Below, piece by piece: positions 8,035 through 16,033 of a stretch of 43,715 nucleotides of DNA. Both the position numbers and the translations under genes were made by a program. The notes under the pieces are model-generated. The model searched no databases, was not told the DNA's origin, and saw only the letters and a program-made list of their open reading frames with translations. Where the stretch lies: positions 1 through 43,715 of the forward strand of contig VBEF01000025.1 of the NCBI GenBank assembly GCA_005881275.1, written 5' to 3'. This DNA comes from Chloroflexota bacterium (GTDB lineage: Bacteria > Chloroflexota > Dormibacteria > Dormibacterales > Dormibacteraceae). Position 1 is the first letter of the stretch. The number at the start of each line of letters is the position of its first letter.

Positions 8035-9246
8035 ATGGTCGACATGACGACAGACACGGCGCAGCTACGGGGGAGAGTCAGCCGAAGCCAGGCGTTCTGG
8101 ATCGTGGCGGCGATATTCGGGCTGTTCCTGTTCGCCGCGGCCGCCCCCTCGCCGCTTTACGCCGTCTATGCAGCAAGCTGGCACTTCTCGGCGATCGAGC
8201 TCACCGAGGTCTTTGCGGTGTACGCGATCGCACTCCTCATTGCGCTTCTGTTCACCGGGTCATTGTCTGATTCGCTGGGCCGCCGTCCAGTGGTCCTCGC
8301 GGCGCTCGTGATCCAGATCGCCAGCATGTTGATGTTCATCTTCGCCTCGAGCGTCGGGTGGTTATTTGCCGCGCGAATCGCCCAGGGCATCGGCACCGGT
8401 GTCGTGACGAGCGCACTCGCAGCGTCGTTCGTCGACCTCCAGCCGCCTGAACGCCCGACCCTTGCCTCGACCGTGAACAGCGCCACGCCGATCCTCGGCC
8501 TCGCACTCGGCGCGCTGGCGTCGGCCGCGATCGTGCAGTACGCCCCGGATCCTCTTCACCTCATCTACTGGTTGATGCTCGCCGGCTTTGCCGTGTCGGT
8601 CGTGGCGGTCGTTTTGATTCCTGAGCCTGCAACGAAACGTCGAGAGCTTCGACTGTTGCCTCGCGTAGGTGTCGAGCCGGCGACGAGACCCGCCTTCTTC
8701 GCGGCCCTGCCCAGCCTAATTGCGGGCTGGGGCGTCGCCGGGTTCTATCTCTCGCTGGGTCCGAGCCTGGCCCTGCAGCTCGCCGCGTCGCACAATCGAA
8801 CTCTCGGCGGGCTGGCGATCGCACTTCTCGCCGGTATTGGCGCCGTCTGCGTGATCGCGGTTCGTACGTGGCAGGCAGCCAGGGCGATGAGGTTCGGGGC
8901 TGTGGCCCTGGCCGCCGGGCTGGCCCTCACCGTCGCCGCGGTTGCGCTCAAAGCGCCGCTCCTGTTCTTTGGCGGCACCGCGGCGACCGGCATCGGATTC
9001 GGAGTCGCCTGGCTTGGCGTGGTGCGAAGCCTTGTCGGGCTCGCCTCGCCGACCGGCCGCGGTGCGCTCCTCGCCGCCATCTTCATCGTGGCGTACCTCG
9101 CCTTTGCGCTGCCCGCCGTGGTGGCGGGTTACGCGGTGACCCGGGTCGGTCTCCACGACGCCGCGCTCTGGTATGGAGTCGCGGTCGAGGTCCTCGCCCT
9201 GGCCGGCGTGGCGGGAACTCTGCTGATCAACCGCCCAGCCAGGTAG
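8035..9246 (+). CDS. MFS transporter
   Basis: The product is a 403-residue major facilitator with about 12 hydrophobic segments. MFS motif A lies in the first inter-helix loop (GSLSDSLGRRPVVLAAL, roughly residues 74-90), and a Gly-rich motif C-like segment TPILGLALGALAS lies in the fifth helix region. The type resembles drug or small-solute efflux carriers; the substrate is unknown. ATG 8035 and ATG 8044 are both possible. No ribosome site is visible, and TATCT ten bases upstream would fit a leaderless start. The gene runs into the truncated SnoaL-like gene lying on the other strand. Confidence 0.88.
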   Translation: MVDMTTDTAQLRGRVSRSQAFWIVAAIFGLFLFAAAAPSPLYAVYAASWHFSAIELTEVFAVYAIALLIALLFTGSLSDSLGRRPVVLAALVIQIASMLMFIFASSVGWLFAARIAQGIGTGVVTSALAASFVDLQPPERPTLASTVNSATPILGLALGALASAAIVQYAPDPLHLIYWLMLAGFAVSVVAVVLIPEPATKRRELRLLPRVGVEPATRPAFFAALPSLIAGWGVAGFYLSLGPSLALQLAASHNRTLGGLAIALLAGIGAVCVIAVRTWQAARAMRFGAVALAAGLALTVAAVALKAPLLFFGGTAATGIGFGVAWLGVVRSLVGLASPTGRGALLAAIFIVAYLAFALPAVVAGYAVTRVGLHDAALWYGVAVEVLALAGVAGTLLINRPAR

Positions 9247-9276
9247 CCGCCTCTTGACTCGGTCAGTCGGTGATAG

Positions 9277-9465
9277 GCGGCGCAAGCATCGCTGGAACCA
9301 CGCCCGCATCGCTTCGCGCGTGTGCCTCGATCCCCCGAGCGATGTGTCACCGATGAACCGAACCTCGAAACTCTCCGCCAGCAACGAGACGATCGCCTCG
9401 TAGTCGTGGGCGTTCATTGCGGCCCACGCCTTCTTGTATCGGTCTCTGACGATGGTGCGGTACAT
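9277..9465 (-). pseudogene. Truncated SnoaL/NTF2-like gene (N-terminal part only)
   Basis: From ATG 9465, preceded by GGAGAG nine bases upstream, about 63 residues read like the first half of a SnoaL-like domain (RYKKAWAAMNAHDYEAIVSLL, then FIGDTSLGGSRHTREAMRAWFQRCLRRL). After that the similarity stops and the frame continues as meaningless antisense of the MFS gene, to a stop only at 8716. The second half of the fold, which carries most of the pocket, is missing, and only 30 bases separate the break from the MFS stop codon. It looks like a gene cut by recombination. It is divergent from the DyP gene with 24 bases between the starts. Confidence 0.6.
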
Positions 9466-9489
9466 GAGCAGGCACTCTCCTGGTGAACG

Positions 9490-10437
9490 TTGGATGAGGC
9501 TTACGATGGCTTGATCACGGACGCCACGATCAAGGGAACGGCCGTCAGCCCACAGGCGGGAATCTTCGCCCTCGGCACGGCCTCTCACAGCTATGTCGAG
9601 TTCGCCGTCCGGAGCGGGATGGAGGAGAGAGGGTTCGTCTCGGCGATAGCAAGCCTCCGCGAGCCGCGTACGACGATGGGCGGCGTCAACCTCGTTGCGG
9701 GGTTTCGGCCGGAGCTCTGGCGAGCAGTCGCCGGCGATTCCTCACCACGTGGGGTCGAGGGCTTCAACCACGACGTTGTCGGGCCGGGCGACTATCGGAT
9801 GCCCGCCAAGCAGAACGATGCGGTGCTGTGGATCTCGGGGAGCGAATACGACGTCGTGTTCGACGTGGCGAGGCAGGCGATCGCTGCGCTGGAACCGTTG
9901 GCGCAGGTTGCCGACGAAACGTCGAGCTGGCCCTACCACCATGATCGCGACCTCACCGGATTTATCGACGGAAGCGAGAATCCCAGCCTGATCGACGCGC
10001 CTGAGATCGCGCTCATCCCCGAGGGCAGTCCCGGTGCTGGGGGTTCGATCCTGCTGCTTCAGAAGTGGACGCATGACGCGGCCGCGTGGGAGTCACAGCC
10101 GATCCCGGCCCAGGAAAAAGTCATCGGGCGCACGAAGGTCGACAGCGTCGAACTCCAGGACCGGCCGAAGGATTCGCACGCGGCGCGCACCGACCAGGAT
10201 CAGTTCGGAAAGATCTTTCGACGCAACATGCCTTTCGGCACCGTGACCGACCACGGGACCATGTTCGTCGGCTTCAGCTCCGAACAGCGGCGCCTTGTCG
10301 CGATGCTGGAAAACATGGCCGGCAAGGCGGATGGCATGCGCGACCGCCTCACATATTTCGCGCGCGCCACGACGGGTTCTTACTACTTCGTCCCTTCGCT
10401 ACAAGACCTAAGACGTTTCGCGTCCGCAGGAGCCTAG
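9490..10437 (+). CDS. DyP-type haem peroxidase
   Basis: This 315-residue protein has the DyP signature GFIDGSENP (about residues 157-165), which carries the distal catalytic Asp. A HHDRD segment precedes it, SHAARTDQ...KIFRRNMPFG follows with the conserved distal Arg, and the C-terminal ferredoxin-like half has GTMFVGFS and GSYYFVPS. The length and motif spelling fit the smaller class (class B/P) of cytosolic DyPs, which use H2O2 to oxidise dyes, aromatics or Mn2+. TTG 9490 is taken as start; TTG 9511 is also possible. No encapsulin gene is nearby, although many class B DyPs are encapsulin cargo. No signal peptide is seen. Confidence 0.9.
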   Translation: MDEAYDGLITDATIKGTAVSPQAGIFALGTASHSYVEFAVRSGMEERGFVSAIASLREPRTTMGGVNLVAGFRPELWRAVAGDSSPRGVEGFNHDVVGPGDYRMPAKQNDAVLWISGSEYDVVFDVARQAIAALEPLAQVADETSSWPYHHDRDLTGFIDGSENPSLIDAPEIALIPEGSPGAGGSILLLQKWTHDAAAWESQPIPAQEKVIGRTKVDSVELQDRPKDSHAARTDQDQFGKIFRRNMPFGTVTDHGTMFVGFSSEQRRLVAMLENMAGKADGMRDRLTYFARATTGSYYFVPSLQDLRRFASAGA

Positions 10438-10479
10438 CGCGACAGCCGTCGTTCGAGGTTTGGCCAGGAGATGCCAGTC

Positions 10480-10872
10480 ATGAGCACAGTCGCTGAACAA
10501 GTCAAGAAGGTTCCCCCTGCGGTCCGCCCGACGCTGCAGGCGGCGATCCGGATGGTGAGGGAGATCGCGCCCCGAGCCGACGAGATCGTTTACGCGATGG
10601 AGTCCCCGCGCTCCACGCGCATGGTGTGGAAGCACGTCCGTTTCGCAGTCGATGGCAAGAACGTCGTCGGGATAGGCACCTTGCCGGACCACGTGAACAT
10701 CTGGTTCTACCGCGGCCGGGAACTCGATGACGGTCGCGGCATTCTGCAAGGCACCGGGAAGGACACGCGGTTCATCAATCTGCGCACGCCGGCCGTCGCC
10801 GAAAGCGCCCAGCTCAAAAAGCTCACCCGCGGGGCCTTCAAGCTGGCCCGCGGAGGATCTATGACGGAGTAA
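10480..10872 (+). CDS. DUF1801 (YdhG-like) domain protein
   Basis: The product has 130 residues from ATG 10480, chosen because AGGAG lies nine bases upstream; ATG 10471 would sit directly on that site. The sequence (PPAVRPTLQAAIRMVREIAPRADEIVYAMESPRS, then VGIGTLPDHVNIWFYRG, then GTGKDTRFINLRT) follows the DUF1801 pattern of small alpha/beta proteins with no known reaction. It is convergent with the sigma-NHL gene and overlaps its 3' end by 14 bases. Confidence 0.75.
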   Translation: MSTVAEQVKKVPPAVRPTLQAAIRMVREIAPRADEIVYAMESPRSTRMVWKHVRFAVDGKNVVGIGTLPDHVNIWFYRGRELDDGRGILQGTGKDTRFINLRTPAVAESAQLKKLTRGAFKLARGGSMTE

Positions 10873-12523
10873 GCACTCGCGACTGGCCGCTGGCCACGGT
10901 CGTGATCGTACCGTCGGATAGGCGGATCACCCTGACGCGGCCTGTCACGTCGGGATCCATGCAGTCACAGTAAGCATCCGCAACGTAGAGCAGGTTTCCG
11001 CTTCGCATCGCGAGGCCATACGGGTAGCCAAGCGTCGCTCTCGACGCTGATCCGCTGTCGCCGGCGTGGCCCACGGAGCCGATCCCGGCCTGAGTGGTGA
11101 TGATCCCCCTGGCGTCGATACGACGGATTCGGTGGTTGTTCGAATCGGAGAAGTAGAGGTTTCCACTGGAATCGAACGCAATCCCACTGGGATCGTTGAG
11201 CTGAGCGTTGGTGGCCGGACCGCCATCGCCTGAGTAGCCGCACTTGCCCGTTCCCGCGACTACTGCAACGGACTGATCTCGCTTAATTCGAAGAATGCGA
11301 CAACCCCCGCCCGGGTTCTGGATGGTTTGACCGATGTACTTGGAGCTTGGGCTGCGGTCGCTGACGTAAAGGTCGCCCGTTGTGTCGAATGCCAGGTAGC
11401 CGGGGACGACGGTTGGAGGAGCTATCCCCGCGATGCTGACCACGTGACCCGAGCCGTCTGGTTGGATCGCATGCACGTCCCCGGCGAAGTCCCCCACGTA
11501 CAGGACTCCGGAGGCGTCGAACGCAATACCGAGGGGCAAGTTGAAGTTCGAACCAGCGCCATGGATTGTCGCCACAGTCGTTAGCATCCCGTCGCTGTCG
11601 ACGCGACGAATCGTCCCACCCAGGTTGTCGGCGATGTACAGATTGCCTTGCTGGTCCAGCGTGAGTCCCGCCGGCCCAAAGATGTTGGACTTGGTCGCGC
11701 GACCCTCGTAAGCCGATCCTCCGCCTGCGACCGTCAGAAGGCTGCCGTCACCCTGCAGCCGGTATACGCGATTGCCCACGTAGTCCGAAACGTAGACCGT
11801 GCCGTCCGGCGCGACCGCGATTCCTTCCGGAGAAATCAGTCTCGCCCCAGATGCCTGCTGAGCACGACCGAGGTGATTGCTCGGTATGTTGCGGGAGTAG
11901 ACGACACCTGCCACCAATGCGATGGTCACGATGGCGGCGACGGAACGCGAGGTCAACGGACCGAACCGAAGGGACGGTCTGCGAGCGGGCCTGGCTTGGT
12001 TGTGCTCCATCGGCACCGCGGGCATCGCCGCGATACCGCGGTTGATGCGCGATTTGACGGTGCCAATCGGGATGCCGGCGATCGCCGCGACCTCGTCCAG
12101 GGGCAGGTCGAGGTAGTAATGAAGCACCAGCACCTCGCGATGCTCCGGGGAAAGCTTCCGCAGCGCTGACCTCACATCCGCGCCGCGCACGATCGCGTCC
12201 TCGAAATCAGCGCCGCCCAATCCCAGCGACAGGTCAACACGCAACACCGACCACCATCGGCCTCGAGCGATGGTTCGGCACTGGTTGGCGACGATGCCGA
12301 GAAACCACGGCCGCATCTCTGTGCCCGGCCGGAGGTTGTTCAGCTTGCGCCACGCGCGCACGGCCGCCTCCTGGACCGCGTCCTCCGCCGCCTGACGGTC
12401 ATGGAGCATTCCGTAACCGAGCCGAAACGCATGGTCGATGAGGGGGCCGACCAGCTCGTCGAACGCGGACCGGTCCCCGTTCTTCGCCCGGTTGATCAGG
12501 TCAGCGCCGGCCGTAGCTGTCAT
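10859..12523 (-). CDS. ECF sigma factor fused to a membrane helix and an NHL-repeat propeller
   Basis: The product has 554 residues from ATG 12523 (GTG 12598 is an alternative). Residues 20-88 are sigma region 2 (AFDELVGPLIDHAFRLGYGML, DAVQEAAVRAWRKL, RPWFLGIVANQCRT). Residues 115-166 are sigma region 4 (LSPEHREVLVLHYYLDL, then a helix-turn-helix with GIPIGTVKSRINRG). A basic linker leads to one hydrophobic helix (about 194-210, SVAAIVTIALVAGVVYS). Residues 225-545 hold six NHL repeats of the type PxGIAFDxxGNLYxxDxxNHRIRRI, enough for one six-bladed propeller, with several Cys. The topology implied is sigma domains in the cytoplasm and propeller outside. No anti-sigma gene is adjacent; the fused membrane part may replace it. 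The divergent neighbour is a small membrane protein. ECF factors with C-terminal extensions are known, but I do not recall this combination as a characterised system. Confidence 0.85.
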   Translation of the reverse strand: MTATAGADLINRAKNGDRSAFDELVGPLIDHAFRLGYGMLHDRQAAEDAVQEAAVRAWRKLNNLRPGTEMRPWFLGIVANQCRTIARGRWWSVLRVDLSLGLGGADFEDAIVRGADVRSALRKLSPEHREVLVLHYYLDLPLDEVAAIAGIPIGTVKSRINRGIAAMPAVPMEHNQARPARRPSLRFGPLTSRSVAAIVTIALVAGVVYSRNIPSNHLGRAQQASGARLISPEGIAVAPDGTVYVSDYVGNRVYRLQGDGSLLTVAGGGSAYEGRATKSNIFGPAGLTLDQQGNLYIADNLGGTIRRVDSDGMLTTVATIHGAGSNFNLPLGIAFDASGVLYVGDFAGDVHAIQPDGSGHVVSIAGIAPPTVVPGYLAFDTTGDLYVSDRSPSSKYIGQTIQNPGGGCRILRIKRDQSVAVVAGTGKCGYSGDGGPATNAQLNDPSGIAFDSSGNLYFSDSNNHRIRRIDARGIITTQAGIGSVGHAGDSGSASRATLGYPYGLAMRSGNLLYVADAYCDCMDPDVTGRVRVIRLSDGTITTVASGQSRVLTPS

Positions 12524-12648
12524 GCACTTACACCACTTACGTCCTCGGTCAGCCCGGAAGTTCCAAACGTCCTGCCGGGAACTGTCGTCGCGCGTCACAG
12601 CGTATCCACTGCCAGAGCCGGCGCACGCCGGAGATCAAGGAGGCAGAG

Positions 12649-12876
12649 ATGCAAACAGCTCAGACGATGCGACGACCCTCGCTGTCGGCGACCACGATCG
12701 TGATGCTCGCCGCGGTGCTCATCGCCTTCGTCCTCGGAGGTTTCGGTGGCTACGCGGTCAAGGCCGTCACGAGCCCCGGGTCGGTCGCGTCCCGTGCCGC
12801 GGCTGCCTGTCCGACCGGGATGCATGCGGTGGTCTGGTATACGGCCAAGACCTGGGCGTGCCAGGCGGATTCGTAG
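12649..12876 (+). CDS. Small single-pass membrane protein with two exported Cys
   Basis: This unrecognised 75-residue protein has an excellent ribosome site (AAGGAGG, seven bases before the ATG). Residues 18-39 (TIVMLAAVLIAFVLGGFGGYAV) form one membrane helix after a short basic N-terminus. The remaining 35 residues hold two Cys (CPTGMHAVVWY...WACQADS) that could form a disulfide outside the cell. It is divergent from the sigma-NHL gene with a shared 125-base promoter region, so it is a candidate target or partner of that sigma factor. This is inference from position only. Confidence 0.65.
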   Translation: MQTAQTMRRPSLSATTIVMLAAVLIAFVLGGFGGYAVKAVTSPGSVASRAAAACPTGMHAVVWYTAKTWACQADS

Positions 12877-12900
12877 GGGTGACTCCGGCGGCGTCCTACA

Positions 12901-14961
12901 GTGGAGCGGGTGAAAGTCACCCCCGCTCCGCCGCCGGTCGCGCCCGAACGCCCGCACGTGCTCGAAGCGCATGGAGACCGTCGCGTCGATCCCTACTACT
13001 GGCTCCGGGAGAAGCAGAACCCGGACGTGGTCGCCTACCTGGAAGCCGAGAACGCCTTCGCCGATGACGTCATGGCGGACGCCGCCGAGCTGCAAGACAA
13101 GCTCTATCACGAGATCATCGGCCGGATCCAGGAGACCGACACCTCGGCACCGACCTACTTCAAGGGCTGGTGGCAGTACACGCGCACTGTGGAAGGGCTG
13201 GATTATGAGATCTACTGCCGGCGCCTCGGTTCGATGGACGCCGCGGAGGAAGTCATCCTCGACGCCAACGATTTGGCGCGAGGTCACGAGTACTTCGAGC
13301 TCGGCTACGTCGAGCGAAGCCCCGACGAGAACCTCGTCGCCTACGCGATGGATGTGAACGGCTCAGAGGTGCACGAGCTTCGTTTCCGAGATCTCACCAC
13401 AGGCCGCGATCTCGATGACGTGGTGCACGGCGTCTATTACGGCGCTGCCTGGTCGGCCGACAGCGAGATGTTCTTCTACGTCAAGCCTGATGCGGCGGTG
13501 CGTCCCTACCAGGTCTGGCGGCACAGGCTCGGGACGTCACCCGACGACGATGTCCTGGTCATCCAGGAGGACGACGAGCGCTTCGAGTTGAACGTTGAGC
13601 TTTCGAAGAGCGAGCGCTACATCTTCATCACCGCCTCGAGCCAGGTGACCAGCGAGTGCCGCTTCCTGGCCAGCGACAGGCCCGAGGATGACCCCACCCT
13701 CATCGCAGCACGCCGCGCGGACGTCGAATACTCCGTGGAGCATCACGAAGACCGCTTCCTGATTCTCACCAACGAAGGCGCGACGAACTTCAGATTGATG
13801 GCCGCGCCGGTGTCCAGCCCAGGCAGGGATTCGTGGACCGAAGTTGTGCCTGAGCGATCCGGCGTACGTCTCAACTTGACGGACGTGCACAAAGGGCACG
13901 TCGTGCTCGGCCAGCGCTCGGACGGGTTGGAGCGGCTCGAGGTGTTGGACATCGCAACCGGTGACATTCACGTTGTCGAGCAGCCCGATGTCGCTTACAC
14001 GGCGTTTCCCGGCGGGAGTCCGACCTACGACAGTCGTGTCATGCGCTTCTTCTACACCTCGCTCACGGCTCCATGGTCGGCCGTCGATTACGACATGGGG
14101 ACGCGGGAGCGCACGATCGTCAAGGAACAGCCGGTGCGCGGCGGTTACAAACGGGAGGATTACGTCAGCGAGCGGTTGTGGGCGACGGCGCCCGATGGCG
14201 TCGACATTCCAATTTCGTTGGTCTTCAAGCGGGGTATGCGCCGCGACGGCTCACCGCTCCTGCTCTACGGCTACGGCGCGTACGAACACTCGAACGACCC
14301 GATGTTCGACCCCGCGCGCCTGAGTCTTCTCGACCGCGGTTTCGTCTTCGCCATCGCGCACGTGCGTGGTGGGGGCGAGATGGGGAGGGAGTGGTATGAG
14401 GACGGCAGGCTGCTCCACAAACGCAACACGTTTGACGATTTCATCGCGTGCGCCGACCATCTGGTCGCAGCCGGCTACACGATGCCGGCAAAGCTGGCGA
14501 TCCGCGGCCGGAGCGCCGGCGGCCTTCTCATCGGGGCTGTTCTGAATCAGCGCCCGGAATTGTTCGCATGCGCGGTGGCCCAGGTTCCGTTCGTCGACGC
14601 GCTCACGACCATGCTCGACGACAAGCTGCCGCTGACCGTCAACGAGTACGACGAGTGGGGCAACCCCGCCGAACCGGAGTTTTACAGCTACATCAAGAGC
14701 TATTCGCCCTACGACAACGTGCGCCCAACCGCGTATCCGGCGCTGCTCGTGATGGGTGGGCTTAACGACCCTCGCGTCTCGTACTGGGAGCCGGCGAAGT
14801 GGGTCGCCCGGCTTAGGACGTTGAACCGGGGCGAGCGGCCGATCGTCCTCAAGACGCAGATGGGAGCGGGCCACATGGGACCGTCCGGCCGCTACGAGTC
14901 ATGGCGTGAGGAGGCTTTCGTCATGGCGTTTGTCGTCACGCAGCTTGGCCTTGACGGGTAA
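12901..14961 (+). CDS. ptrB: Oligopeptidase B (prolyl oligopeptidase family S9A)
   Basis: The product is a 686-residue serine peptidase. The N-terminal part starts with RPHVLEAHGDRRVDPYYWLR, the standard entry of the family, followed by a beta-propeller gating domain to about residue 410. The catalytic alpha/beta hydrolase has nucleophile Ser538 in GRSAGG, Asp623 in NDPRV and His658 in GAGHMG. YGYGAYEHSNDP and RGGGEMGREWYEDG are also typical. It cleaves short peptides, usually after basic residues in the OpdB group, in the cytoplasm. GTG 12901 or GTG 12910 may start it; 12910 has GGAG four bases upstream. A pair of overlapping hairpins follows the stop. Confidence 0.92.
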   Translation: MERVKVTPAPPPVAPERPHVLEAHGDRRVDPYYWLREKQNPDVVAYLEAENAFADDVMADAAELQDKLYHEIIGRIQETDTSAPTYFKGWWQYTRTVEGLDYEIYCRRLGSMDAAEEVILDANDLARGHEYFELGYVERSPDENLVAYAMDVNGSEVHELRFRDLTTGRDLDDVVHGVYYGAAWSADSEMFFYVKPDAAVRPYQVWRHRLGTSPDDDVLVIQEDDERFELNVELSKSERYIFITASSQVTSECRFLASDRPEDDPTLIAARRADVEYSVEHHEDRFLILTNEGATNFRLMAAPVSSPGRDSWTEVVPERSGVRLNLTDVHKGHVVLGQRSDGLERLEVLDIATGDIHVVEQPDVAYTAFPGGSPTYDSRVMRFFYTSLTAPWSAVDYDMGTRERTIVKEQPVRGGYKREDYVSERLWATAPDGVDIPISLVFKRGMRRDGSPLLLYGYGAYEHSNDPMFDPARLSLLDRGFVFAIAHVRGGGEMGREWYEDGRLLHKRNTFDDFIACADHLVAAGYTMPAKLAIRGRSAGGLLIGAVLNQRPELFACAVAQVPFVDALTTMLDDKLPLTVNEYDEWGNPAEPEFYSYIKSYSPYDNVRPTAYPALLVMGGLNDPRVSYWEPAKWVARLRTLNRGERPIVLKTQMGAGHMGPSGRYESWREEAFVMAFVVTQLGLDG

Positions 14962-14964
14962 GCA

Positions 14965-15008
14965 CGGGCGGGCGTAATCTAGCTGGCCTGCACACCCGCC
15001 CGGGTGTG
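14965..15008 (+). terminator. Overlapping GC-rich hairpins after ptrB
   Basis: CGGGCGGG (14965-14972) can pair with CCCGCCCG (14995-15002), and alternatively CACACCC (14991-14997) pairs with GGGTGTG (15002-15008) around a 4-base loop. The two exclude each other. No T-run follows, so they are terminator-like at best. Confidence 0.4.
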
Positions 15009-15034
15009 TCCACTGAAACAGGAGCCGGTTCATT

Positions 15035-15182
15035 GGCAGGCATCGGATTGGTCGTCTTCACCGCAACGGGTGATGCACGCCTGCCCTTAACCGCGCATTG
15101 ACGCTGGTCTGGTAACGAAGCTCTAGAAACCAGAAGTCAAACCAGGACCGTGCGGTTGTTGGGCACCGCCACGGTCCTTTTT
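15035..15182 (+). promoter_or_regulatory. Structured leader with competing antiterminator, upstream of the ABC exporter
   Basis: This non-coding stretch contains a long hairpin (GGCAGGC 15035-15041 with GCCTGCC 15079-15085) and a second one (TTGAC 15098-15102 with GTCAA 15136-15140, plus CTGGT 15109-15113 with ACCAG 15129-15133), ending in an intrinsic terminator. The segment GGTCTGGT (15106-15113) can instead pair with ACCAGGACC (15141-15149, one bulged G), which would consume the left arm of the terminator. That is the logic of a riboswitch or attenuator, but it matches no class I know. Alternatively it is a free-standing small RNA. A weak TTGACG/TCTAGA promoter (15098, 15122; 18-bp spacing) lies inside it. 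Confidence 0.45.
15144..15182 (+). terminator. Intrinsic terminator in the ABC exporter leader
   Basis: AGGACCGTG-CGGT (15144-15156) pairs with ACCG-C-CACGGTCCT (15165-15178) with one bulged C and an 8-base loop, running straight into a TTTTT tract (15178-15182). This is the best intrinsic terminator in the window. It lies 33 bases before the ABC ATPase start, so it sits in front of the gene rather than after one. Confidence 0.85.
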
Positions 15183-15214
15183 GTTTGTCATTTCGAGGTT
15201 TTTAGGAGTCAGCG

Positions 15215-16033
15215 ATGAGCAGTCCAGCGATCGAGATCCGGGGGGTGAGAAAAGCGTTTCGCCGCCGCGAGCGCGAATCCGGTGCGCCCTGGTGGCGGCG
15301 CGGCTGGAAGGACAAGGTCGCTCTTCATGAGCTCGACCTCACGGTCGAGCCGGGCGGCGTCACAGGCATCCTCGGCCCCAACGGAAGCGGCAAATCGACG
15401 CTGATCCGCATCCTGGGCACGCTCCTGACCCCAGACGCAGGCACCGCGAAGGTGTTCGGATGCGACGTCGTCACCGACGCGCTCCAGGTGCGCCGGCACG
15501 TCAATCGCGTTTCGGTCGAAGCCGCCTTCTTCAAAGAGCTGAGCCCCTGGGAGAACATGGTCTACGCCTCGCGCCTCTACGGGAACACCTCCCGCCAGAC
15601 CCGTCGGCGCGTGATCGAGATCCTTGACCTGCTCGGCCTGTCGAAGGACGTGGTCGATCAGCCGATGAAGCAGCTTTCACGTGGCCAGCAGCAGAAGGTG
15701 GCAATCGCGCGCAGCTTCCTCACGGCGCCCTCACTGCTCTTGATGGACGAGCCGACCACCGGCCTGGACCCGCGTTCGAAGAAGGAGGTCCAGGCCGTGC
15801 TGGACACGCTGCGTGCGGAGCGCGAGATCACCGTCCTCCTCTGTACGCACGACATGGACGAAGCGGCCGCGTTGTGCGACCGCGTGCTGATGCTTGATGG
15901 CGGCCACGTTCTCGCCGACGGCACGCCCGATGAGCTTTGCGCTCGACACGGCGCGGGCACACTCGAGGACGTCTTCATGCAGATGACCGGCAAGACACTG
16001 GAGGCCGACGAGGCGGAGGAGGTGACCCTGTGA
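15215..16033 (+). CDS. ABC transporter ATP-binding protein (DrrA/NatA-like exporter)
   Basis: This 272-residue ATPase has Walker A GPNGSGKST (54-62), the signature LSRGQQQK (about 153-160), Walker B LLLMDEPTTGLDP and the switch-region CTHDMDEAAALCD. The C-terminal extension after the core (GTLEDVFMQMTG) is the usual tail of exporter ATPases in the DrrA/CcmA group. TAGGAG precedes the ATG. It is translationally coupled to the permease gene (4-base overlap). The leader in front holds a terminator and an alternative structure, so expression may be attenuated. Substrate unknown; export of a drug, lipid or small peptide is typical. Confidence 0.93.
   Translation: MSSPAIEIRGVRKAFRRRERESGAPWWRRGWKDKVALHELDLTVEPGGVTGILGPNGSGKSTLIRILGTLLTPDAGTAKVFGCDVVTDALQVRRHVNRVSVEAAFFKELSPWENMVYASRLYGNTSRQTRRRVIEILDLLGLSKDVVDQPMKQLSRGQQQKVAIARSFLTAPSLLLMDEPTTGLDPRSKKEVQAVLDTLRAEREITVLLCTHDMDEAAALCDRVLMLDGGHVLADGTPDELCARHGAGTLEDVFMQMTGKTLEADEAEEVTL

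Noticed and set aside
8716..9276. Continuation of the SnoaL-like frame to 8716
   Set aside because: After the break at about 9277 it is only the antisense of the MFS gene, charged and without homology, so it is not counted as protein.
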